Assembly: GCA_017473265.1 (NCBI GenBank)
Contig: JAFULQ010000015.1
Span: 1-57,843, forward strand
DNA from: Erysipelotrichaceae bacterium
GTDB taxonomy: Bacteria; Bacillota_I; Bacilli_A; Erysipelotrichales; Erysipelotrichaceae
Direction: 5' to 3'
Length of the DNA stretch: 57,843 bases
In this document: one piece after another, positions 51,826-57,843 of the stretch
How the letters are laid out: the number at the start of each line of letters is the position of its first letter
How positions within the stretch are numbered: the first letter of the stretch is position 1
Made by a program: the position numbers and the translations under genes
Notes under the pieces: generated by a model
The model's input: only the letters and a program-made list of their open reading frames with translations
Database searches by the model: none
Told to the model about the DNA's origin: nothing

Positions 51826-53049
51826 TTATAAGATCTCTACAATCTTTTGTACTACCTCTTCTATAGTACCATTATTTTCAATAATATAATCACTATATCC
51901 TTCATATAATGACTTTCTATCTTCATATAATTTCAAAATTGCCTCTTTACTTGAACTTAAAGGACGCGTATCATCCGCAATTAACAAATCAAGATTACGT
52001 TGAATATAAATAATTTTACCATTCTGTTTTAAGGCTATCATATTCTCTTCACGTTTAATGATTCCACCACCACAAGAAAGAATCAACCCTGTTTGTTGAC
52101 TTAGTTCTTTGGCAATTTGTGTTTCACAATCACGGAAATAATCTTCCCCATATTGTTCAAATAACGCAGGAATACTTCCATATCGTTCTACAATCTTAGC
52201 ATCTAAATCTACTACTTGTTTATTTAAATGTTGTGCCAATGCTTTCGCAATGGTACTTTTGCCACAACTTGGCATACCAATGAAAACAATATTTTGTTTT
52301 TCTTTTTCTAATTGCTTGGTAATAGTTGTAATACAACTATCATCCAAGCAATTACCTGTAAAAATTTCTACTGCTTCTTTTGCTTGAGCTACAAGCATCA
52401 TTAAGCCACCTGCAGTTTTTACACCATTTCTTTCTGCCTCAACAAGAAACTTGGTTTTTAGTGGATTATAAATAACATCAACTGCACTCTCTAAGTGAGT
52501 AAACCTTTTTACATCTATAGGTGTACAATTACCATTAGGATACATTCCTACTGGCGTTGTATTTACAATCACTTGTGCATCTTTATGCTTAGCGTAACAT
52601 TCTTCATAAGTAATCCCGTTTTTTCCTTTAGGATGCACAAAAACAACTTCTTTAGCCTGTAAATCCGCTAAAACCGCATAGACTGCTTTAGAAGCTCCCC
52701 CAACACCTAACACAATGACTTTGCGATCTTTAATCGTAATATCATTGTACTCTAACATATACTTAAAGCCATAATAATCCGTATTATATCCTTTTAAACA
52801 ACCATCCACATTAACAATTGTATTCACTGCACCAATCTTTTGCGCATGTTCACTAATTTCATCTAAATAAGGAATAACGGTTTGTTTATAAGGAATCGTA
52901 ACATTCACTGCATGAAAGTTTTTTTCTTTTAAAAATACATCCAACTCTTCAGCAGTTAATTCAATCATATCAAAAGTATAATCAGCCAACTGTTCATGAA
53001 TACCTTTGGAATAACTATGACCTAATTTCGCTCCAATTAATCCATACAT
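51826..53049 (-). CDS. aroEK: Fused shikimate dehydrogenase-shikimate kinase
   Basis: 407 residues carrying two enzymes. Residues 1-260 are AroE: LIGAKLGHSYSKGIHE, VNVTIPYKQTVIPYLD, VLGVGGASKAVYAVL and NTTPVGMYP. Residues 268-407 are AroK: Walker A GMPSCGKST, DLDAKIVERYG, the shikimate-binding EDYFRDCE and CGGGII, and the lid arginine in TRPLSS. It would reduce 3-dehydroshikimate and phosphorylate shikimate. The ATG at 53049 overlaps aroC by 13 nt; GGTGG precedes it. Confidence 0.94.
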   Translation of the reverse strand: MYGLIGAKLGHSYSKGIHEQLADYTFDMIELTAEELDVFLKEKNFHAVNVTIPYKQTVIPYLDEISEHAQKIGAVNTIVNVDGCLKGYNTDYYGFKYMLEYNDITIKDRKVIVLGVGGASKAVYAVLADLQAKEVVFVHPKGKNGITYEECYAKHKDAQVIVNTTPVGMYPNGNCTPIDVKRFTHLESAVDVIYNPLKTKFLVEAERNGVKTAGGLMMLVAQAKEAVEIFTGNCLDDSCITTITKQLEKEKQNIVFIGMPSCGKSTIAKALAQHLNKQVVDLDAKIVERYGSIPALFEQYGEDYFRDCETQIAKELSQQTGLILSCGGGIIKREENMIALKQNGKIIYIQRNLDLLIADDTRPLSSSKEAILKLYEDRKSLYEGYSDYIIENNGTIEEVVQKIVEIL

Positions 53050-54149
53050 GGCATCCACCAACTTGTTCCATATACTTCCGTTAACATATCCACTAACGCT
53101 AATGCAAGTAAACTATCTTGTACAACTCTAGCACGATGAATAATTGCAGGATCATGACGACCAGTAATTGCTACAGTTGTATTTTCTAATGTTTGCATAT
53201 TGATTGTTTCTTGTTCTTTTGCAATAGATGGAGTAGGTTTTACTACTGTTTTTACAAGAATTGGCATACCATTACTGATACCACCATTAATACCACCATT
53301 ATGATTAGTTGTAGTCACAACATTCCCATGTTCATATCTAAACGCATCATTTGCACTAGAACCATACATATTTGCGAAAGAAAAACCACTTCCAAACTCA
53401 ATACCTTTAATACCACCAATACTAAATAAATAGTGAGAAATTACACTTTCTAATGAATCAAAGAATGGTTCTCCAATACCACTAGGCAATCCTACAATTG
53501 CACTTTCTAACACACCACCAACAGAATCTTGTTGTAAACGTGCTAGTTCAATCGTTTCTTCCATTTTTTGCCCAATATATTCATTTAATACCGCAAAATA
53601 CATCGTATTTACTTTATCTATTTCATGCTTTAATTCTTCAGCATTACTACTAAACGCATCATCAAATACATTATATAACTGCAAAATATGTGTGCCGATA
53701 GAAATACCCTTTTGTTGTAATAACTGTAAAGCAACAGCACCAGCAGCCACAATTGGAGCCGTTAAACGACCAGAAAAATGACCACCACCACGATAATCTT
53801 GATAACCATGATATTTAATATTCGCCACATAATCCGCATGAGAAGGACGAGCAATATCTTTTAATGAACTATAATCCTTACTCTTTTGATCTTGATTCTC
53901 CATTAAAATCGTAATAGGAGTACCTGTAGTTTTCCCTTCAAATACACCACTCACAATCTTAGGCATATCACTTTCTTTACGCGCAGTAGAAATACTTCCT
54001 TGAGGTTTACGTTTATCCAATTGCTTTAACATGAATTCCATATCAATAGAAACACCTGCACACACACCATCTAATACACAACCAATCATATCTCCATGTG
54101 ATTCACCAAATACGGTAATCGCAACATTTTTTCCAATTGTATTCTTCAT
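53037..54149 (-). CDS. aroC: Chorismate synthase
   Basis: 370 residues. Forms chorismate from EPSP using reduced FMN. Signatures are FGESHGDMIGCVLDGVCAG, ARPSHADYVANIKYHGYQDYRGGGHFSGRLTAP-type block and GNVVTTTNHNGGINGGISNGMPI. RHDPAII near the C-terminus is also typical. Second gene of the operon, one base after aroB. Confidence 0.95.
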   Translation of the reverse strand: MKNTIGKNVAITVFGESHGDMIGCVLDGVCAGVSIDMEFMLKQLDKRKPQGSISTARKESDMPKIVSGVFEGKTTGTPITILMENQDQKSKDYSSLKDIARPSHADYVANIKYHGYQDYRGGGHFSGRLTAPIVAAGAVALQLLQQKGISIGTHILQLYNVFDDAFSSNAEELKHEIDKVNTMYFAVLNEYIGQKMEETIELARLQQDSVGGVLESAIVGLPSGIGEPFFDSLESVISHYLFSIGGIKGIEFGSGFSFANMYGSSANDAFRYEHGNVVTTTNHNGGINGGISNGMPILVKTVVKPTPSIAKEQETINMQTLENTTVAITGRHDPAIIHRARVVQDSLLALALVDMLTEVYGTSWWMPCMD

Positions 54150-54150
54150 A

Positions 54151-55146
54151 TTAAAACTTCACCTTCAATTCTTCTTGCGTCATATCTATTATACATGCTT
54201 GCCCAATTTCTTTCACTTGAACTACACTCACCATATTCGCTACTTTCTTTTTATCATGTAACATATACTCAAAACTTTTTTGTTTATCATATTCATATTC
54301 TAATGGCATATTCCATTTTTCTAAAACACGAACCAATCGTTTTCGAACGCTTTCATCTTCCACCATTTTAACCATACCCAAAGCAACTGCTTCACCATGT
54401 AATAATTCATAGTTAGAAGCACTTTCAATACCATGACCTAAAGTATGTCCAAAATTCAAAATTTTACGTAATCCCAATTCTTTCTCATCAATTTCAACAA
54501 CTGCTTTTTTCACCATGAGACTACGATATAAAATTTCTTCAATTTGTTCTTTTACATCACAATCTTCTAATAATTCAAATAGTTCTTGATCATATATAGC
54601 TCCACTTTTTAAAGCTTCAACTAAACCACTATAAAAATGACGATTACTTAATGTATCTAATGTATTTGGATCAATAAACACTGCTTTCGGTTGATAAAAT
54701 GAACCAATACAATTCTTAACATTTCCTAAATCAATAGCTGTTTTACCACCAATACTACTATCCACTTGTGCTAAAGTAGTTGTCGGAATATTAATAAAAT
54801 CAATACCACGCATATAAGTACTTGCTACAAAACCACACAAATCACCAACAACACCACCACCAACAGCAATCATCAAATCTTTTCTAGAAAACCCTAATTC
54901 TAGCATCTTTTGAATCAATGCTTGATAGTTTTCAATATTCTTAGAAGATTCACCTTGTTCAATACATACAATAGTAGCTTCTTTACATTGTTTTTGAACA
55001 CATTCACTATACTTACTAGGTACTCCAGTATCTGTTACAATCAATACTTTACGTTGTAAATCTATGTATTGATTTACATTTGTTAAAATACCTTTTTCAA
55101 TATAGATAGGATAACTTCTCTCTTGTAAATCCACTACAATCTTCAT
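54151..55146 (-). CDS. aroB: 3-dehydroquinate synthase
   Basis: 331 residues. NAD-dependent cyclisation of DAHP. Motifs: AVGGGVVGDLCGFVASTYMRGIDFI-type block, PTTTLAQVDSSIGGKTAIDL, the metal ligands GLRKILNFGHTLGHGIES and LLHGEAVALGM. First gene of the operon aroB-aroC-aroEK-aroF-aroA, starting just downstream of an intrinsic terminator. GGAGGG precedes the ATG. Confidence 0.95.
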   Translation of the reverse strand: MKIVVDLQERSYPIYIEKGILTNVNQYIDLQRKVLIVTDTGVPSKYSECVQKQCKEATIVCIEQGESSKNIENYQALIQKMLELGFSRKDLMIAVGGGVVGDLCGFVASTYMRGIDFINIPTTTLAQVDSSIGGKTAIDLGNVKNCIGSFYQPKAVFIDPNTLDTLSNRHFYSGLVEALKSGAIYDQELFELLEDCDVKEQIEEILYRSLMVKKAVVEIDEKELGLRKILNFGHTLGHGIESASNYELLHGEAVALGMVKMVEDESVRKRLVRVLEKWNMPLEYEYDKQKSFEYMLHDKKKVANMVSVVQVKEIGQACIIDMTQEELKVKF

Positions 55147-55162
55147 AAACCCTCCATTAAAG

Positions 55163-55192
55163 AAAAAATCCGAACGGATAACCTGTTCGGAT
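55163..55192 (-). terminator. Intrinsic terminator (attenuator) in the aro leader
   Basis: ATCCGAAC and GTTCGGAT form an 8-bp stem with a 9-nt loop, followed by TTTTTT in the aroB sense, only about 17 nt before aroB. Placed upstream of the operon, it must be bypassed for expression. Confidence 0.8.
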
Positions 55193-55219
55193 AAATATTC
55201 CTTTCAGATATCAGCCGCG

Positions 55220-55246
55220 CTAATAATATGTATAACGCCACTTCAT
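55220..55246 (-). CDS. Putative aro leader peptide MKWRYTYY
   Basis: An 8-codon frame (ATG to TAG) encodes one Trp and three Tyr, ending 28 nt before the attenuator stem. No Shine-Dalgarno site is visible; if transcription starts from the TATTAT box the ATG is at the 5' end and would be leaderless. Aromatic richness upstream of aromatic biosynthesis genes is the main support. Confidence 0.55.
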   Translation of the reverse strand: MKWRYTYY

Positions 55247-55253
55247 TTTTTAC

Positions 55254-55282
55254 ATAATAGCATCAATCCATTATATTTTCAA
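55254..55282 (-). promoter_or_regulatory. Promoter of the aro operon
   Basis: -35 TTGAAA and -10 TATTAT with 17-nt spacing and TGC before the -10. A second possible -10, TATAAT, lies at 55270-55275 with TGTACA 17 nt upstream. Confidence 0.6.
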
Positions 55283-55321
55283 TCCAAAACCATGTACATA
55301 ACTACCTTTTTCTTAGAATTC

Positions 55322-55346
55322 AAAAAAGGGGCATTGCCCCTTTTTT
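55322..55346 (-). terminator. Terminator of deoD-gdhA
   Basis: AAAAAAGGGGC and GCCCCTTTTTT form an 11-bp arm pair with a 3-nt loop, immediately after the gdhA stop codon and upstream of the aro promoter. Confidence 0.9.
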
Positions 55347-56685
55347 AATAATCACCTTGAGCAAGCATCGCTTCAATTACTCGCTCCATACCTGCAATAT
55401 TAGCCCCAGCCATATAATTTGTAGGATCTAATCCATACTTATTGCAAGCGTCTACACATTGTGCATGAATGTTAATCATAATTTGATGTAAACGTTCATC
55501 CACTTCTGCACTTGTCCATGATAAACGCATACTATTTTGTGACATTTCAAGAGCACTTGTCGCAACTCCACCAGCATTCGCAGCCTTACCTGGACCATAT
55601 AACATGCCATGATTCAAATAATAAGCCACAGCATCCTTGTTACTAGGCATATTCGCACCTTCCGCAACCAAGCGACAACCACAATTATACATATTCATAG
55701 CACGTTCACCATTAATTTCATTTTGTGTTGCACATGGTAATGCCACATCATAAGCTAAAGAAGCATCATAGACACTACCTTCATGATATTCACCATGTCC
55801 TGCATATTCTGGGTATAAGGCCAATGATCCACGTTCAACTTCTTTAATGTGTTTTACAACATCTAAATCTAAATGTTCATCCACAATATATCCTTTAGAA
55901 TCACTCATAGCAATTACTTGCCATCCCATTTGTTTTGCTTTTTCACAAGCATAAATGGCTACATTTCCACTTCCAGAAACAACAACACGTGGTTTGGCAT
56001 TCTCTAATCCAACATTTTTTAACATTTCACATACAAAATATACTAAACCATATCCTGTAGCCTCTTTACGAATTAAAGAACCACCAAATCCTAATGATTT
56101 ACCCGTAAATACACCAGGTTCAACTACACCACGAATTCTACGATAATGACCATATAAGTATCCTACTTCTCGAACTCCAACACCCATATCACCAGCAGGA
56201 ACATCCGTATCCGGTCCAATATGACGATACAATTCTGTCATAAAACTTTGACAGAAACGCATAATTTCTTCATCACTTTTACCCTTAGGATCAAAGTCAC
56301 TACCACCTTTACCACCACCAATTGGTAAAGTTGTTAAAGCATTTTTAAAAATTTGTTCAAAACCCAAGAATTTTAAAATCCCCAAATTTACACTCGGATG
56401 AAAACGTAAACCTCCCTTATATGGACCAAGCGCACTATTATATTGCACGCGATATCCACGATTTACATGATATACCCCTCTATCATCCATCCAAGGAACT
56501 TTAAATTGAATCATACGTTCAGGTTCAACCAAACGCTCTAAAACGGCTTTATCTTCATACAATGGATGCAAATCAAATACAATACTTGTACTAGTTAAAA
56601 CTTCTTCCACTGCTTGTAAAAACTCAGGTTGATACGCATCCTTCTTCTTTAAGTCATTCAAGACTCTTTCAACATAAGCATTCAT
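55345..56685 (-). CDS. gdhA: NADP-type glutamate dehydrogenase
   Basis: 446 residues of the hexameric GdhA class. Motifs: NSALGPYKGGLRFHPSVN, LPIGGGKGGSDFDPKGKSD with the catalytic lysine, DVPAGDMGVG with the catalytic aspartate, and the Rossmann loop VVSGSGNVAIYACEKA. It aminates 2-oxoglutarate. The ATG at 56685 is 7 nt after GGGGGA; a TTG upstream overlaps that site. Co-transcribed with deoD. Confidence 0.95.
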   Translation of the reverse strand: MNAYVERVLNDLKKKDAYQPEFLQAVEEVLTSTSIVFDLHPLYEDKAVLERLVEPERMIQFKVPWMDDRGVYHVNRGYRVQYNSALGPYKGGLRFHPSVNLGILKFLGFEQIFKNALTTLPIGGGKGGSDFDPKGKSDEEIMRFCQSFMTELYRHIGPDTDVPAGDMGVGVREVGYLYGHYRRIRGVVEPGVFTGKSLGFGGSLIRKEATGYGLVYFVCEMLKNVGLENAKPRVVVSGSGNVAIYACEKAKQMGWQVIAMSDSKGYIVDEHLDLDVVKHIKEVERGSLALYPEYAGHGEYHEGSVYDASLAYDVALPCATQNEINGERAMNMYNCGCRLVAEGANMPSNKDAVAYYLNHGMLYGPGKAANAGGVATSALEMSQNSMRLSWTSAEVDERLHQIMINIHAQCVDACNKYGLDPTNYMAGANIAGMERVIEAMLAQGDY

Positions 56686-56704
56686 AGCTAAATCCCCCAA
56701 ATAA

Positions 56705-57412
56705 TTATTTAGTAACTGCTTCTAAAGCAATCTCCATCATATTTGTAAATGAATTTTGTCTTTCTTCAGGTGTAGTTTCTGTATGATCCACTAATGAATC
56801 ACTAATTGTACATACACAAGCAGCTTGTTTTCCAGTAACTTTCGCATTATGGAATAAAGCAAAACTTTCCATTTCTACACATACACATCCATTTTCAACA
56901 GCTTTATTAGGTGATTTTTCTAAATCACGATAGAAAACATCAGAAGAATGGATTCTTCCAATACGCATTTCTTTACCTAAACGTTTAGCTGCTTCAACCA
57001 TTTTATTATTTAATTCTTCACTAGGATATGTAACTGGTTGATCATAACCATTATGAGTATAAGCATAGCTTGATTCACTCCAAGCACTATCAGCTAATAC
57101 AACATCATATACTTTGCAATCCTTTAAATAAGAACCTGCAGAACCAATACGAACAATCGCATCTACATCATATTCTGTAAATAACTCATAAGAGTAAATA
57201 CCAACACTTGGCATACCCATACCGCCACCCATGACAGTTACTGGAACGCCATTATAAGTTCCTGTATAAGCAAACATATTACGTACGCTATTTACTAATT
57301 TCGCATCTTTCAAATATGTTTCTGCAATAAATTTAGCACGTAATGGATCTCCTGGCATTAAAACTACTTTCGCAATATCTTCTTTTTTTGCACTATTATG
57401 TGGTGTTGACAT
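56705..57412 (-). CDS. deoD: Purine nucleoside phosphorylase DeoD
   Basis: 235 residues. Hexameric phosphorylase for purine nucleosides. N-terminus STPHNSAKKEDIAKVVLMPGDPLRAKFIAE and the later VTVMGGGMGMPSVGIYSYEL, RIGSAGSYL, VEMESFALF and TISDSLVDH are typical. The second ATG is used because the first abuts the GGAG site. The promoter has an extended -10, TGATATACT. gdhA follows after 19 nt. Confidence 0.95.
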   Translation of the reverse strand: MSTPHNSAKKEDIAKVVLMPGDPLRAKFIAETYLKDAKLVNSVRNMFAYTGTYNGVPVTVMGGGMGMPSVGIYSYELFTEYDVDAIVRIGSAGSYLKDCKVYDVVLADSAWSESSYAYTHNGYDQPVTYPSEELNNKMVEAAKRLGKEMRIGRIHSSDVFYRDLEKSPNKAVENGCVCVEMESFALFHNAKVTGKQAACVCTISDSLVDHTETTPEERQNSFTNMMEIALEAVTK

Positions 57413-57440
57413 ATATTTCATCTCCTTTATATATAGTGTT

Positions 57441-57449
57441 AGTATATCA
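57441..57449 (-). promoter_or_regulatory. Extended -10 of deoD-gdhA
   Basis: TGATATACT on the minus strand, about 30 nt before the deoD start codon; no good -35 is seen. Confidence 0.55.
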
Positions 57450-57483
57450 TAATTTATCTATAGTTGATAGAAAAACACTCAAC

Positions 57484-57508
57484 AAAAAAGAAGCATACGC
57501 TTCTTTTT
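57484..57508 (-). terminator. Terminator upstream of deoD
   Basis: GAAGC and GCTTC pair around ATAC, flanked by six As and five Ts. It would end transcripts arriving from the right edge. Confidence 0.7.
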
Positions 57509-57630
57509 GGTCATGTTTTATTGCCTATACCATCATATCAACAACACTCATAATCTTTATTATTTCTTCATATTCAATGAATTTAGGATATAAATTATCA
57601 ATTACAACCATTTATTGATATTTGTCTTTT
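57509..57630. other. Intergenic tract with no clear gene
   Basis: Only a 28-codon minus-strand frame (57525-57611, starting MVVIDNLYPKF) is present. It has no Shine-Dalgarno site, and I do not support it as a gene. It may be remnant DNA attached to the broken frame to its right. Confidence 0.4.
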
Positions 57631-57843
57631 TTATATAATTTTCTCAATCTGTTCCCTAGTTAATACCGCAACCGTTTCCACAGTTATCCCTTTAGGTAGG
57701 GAGTCTACTAAAGTGTTTGATATATTGGAATTGGTCAGTCACTTAGAAAAATCAATATTATAACGAGTTCCGTGAGATAACAGTAATCCGTGTGTTAGTT
57801 CAATTCGCAAAATGCATGTATTCACATCGTCAAAATTATTATG
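57631..57843 (-). pseudogene. Partial minus-strand reading frame with an in-frame TGA
   Basis: A frame open to the right edge codes 34 residues (including CILRIELTHGLLLSHGTRYN), then TGA at 57739-57741, then another 35 residues in the same frame (including VDSLPKGITVETVAVLTREQ) to TAA. Both halves look protein-like. TGA is a normal stop elsewhere in the window, so this reads as a nonsense-mutated C-terminus or a gene end with unrelated remnant. The family is not recognised. Confidence 0.4.

Noticed and set aside
55147-55320. T-box riboswitch upstream of aroB
   Set aside because: No AGGGUGG-type T-box sequence, no specifier stem and too little leader between promoter and terminator; the leader peptide reading fits better.
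57525-57611. A 28-codon minus-strand frame upstream of deoD
   Set aside because: Short, lacks a ribosome-binding site and known motif, and lies beside a broken frame; likely chance or remnant.
57739-57741. TGA read as tryptophan or selenocysteine
   Set aside because: EcsC and the first chromate-transporter gene end at TGA, tryptophan is encoded by TGG throughout, and no selenocysteine insertion hairpin was seen.

Overview
The window comes from an AT-rich, low-GC Gram-positive bacterium, most likely a Firmicute of the Erysipelotrichia type. The evidence is Bacillus-like gene content (YunB/YunC, YitT, KtrAB, TrhP1/TrhP2, YhfW-like Rieske oxidoreductase), strong GGAGG/GAGGTG ribosome-binding sites, TGA used as a stop codon, intrinsic terminators after most units, and catabolite-responsive (cre) palindromes at a mannose-family PTS. 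The genus assignment is inference. Most genes lie on the minus strand. No rRNA, tRNA, CRISPR array or prophage was seen. Mobile DNA is limited to a possible insertion-sequence tail at the left edge, and a broken reading frame lies at the right edge.

Layout. 1-158: 3' tail of an unknown plus-strand gene, possibly an IS. 159-5111: rimO, a drug/metabolite exporter, KtrAB potassium uptake and AlkD. 5202-10277: a complete but unusual Rnf ion-pumping operon (C-D-G-E-A, a small Cys-rich membrane protein, and a very short B), divergent from its flavin transferase apbE (10423). 11597-20776: small membrane protein, nicotinamidase-like hydrolase, mutY, yitT, M32 carboxypeptidase, tandem Na/Pi symporters, S1-domain protein, DUF212 protein and Nfu-type Fe-S carrier. 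20794-31750: nucleotidyltransferase plus EcsC, lipoprotein plus eukaryote-type glycogen branching enzyme, SIS protein, yunB/yunC, Rieske oxidoreductase, AI-2E-family permease, nagA and a polysaccharide deacetylase. 31791-40250: HprK/PEPCK-like P-loop protein, UPF0210-ACT pair, a tRNA-modification operon (trhP1-trhP2-SPOUT methylase-YggS), PHP phosphoesterase and Dps. 40282-44168: mannose-family PTS with IIC-IID and IIA-IIB-IIB as separately promoted, cre-marked units, plus a third IIB whose phosphorylatable His is a Cys. 44580-49537: TRIC-like protein, Gfo/Idh oxidoreductase, two-part chromate-type transporter and S9 peptidase. 49534-55146: shikimate operon aroB-aroC-aroEK-aroF-aroA behind what looks like a leader-peptide attenuator. 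55345-57412: deoD-gdhA.

How the parts work together. ApbE would attach FMN to RnfG, to the membrane part of RnfD and probably to an extra RnfG-like domain fused to the RnfD C-terminus. Loss of the ferredoxin modules from RnfB, together with a 4-Cys membrane miniprotein between rnfA and rnfB, suggests a rewired electron path. In the aro operon, an 8-residue reading frame (MKWRYTYY) lies just before an intrinsic terminator upstream of aroB, consistent with sensing of charged tRNA-Tyr/Trp. Many promoters share an extended -10 (TGN-TATAAT), often TGCTATAAT.

The most noteworthy items are the non-canonical Rnf complex, the aromatic-rich attenuator, the His-to-Cys IIB paralogue, regulatory overlaps in which a terminator contains a promoter or a ribosome-binding site, and the HprK/PEPCK-like protein of unknown role. 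All family assignments come from reading motifs by eye; no database search was run.
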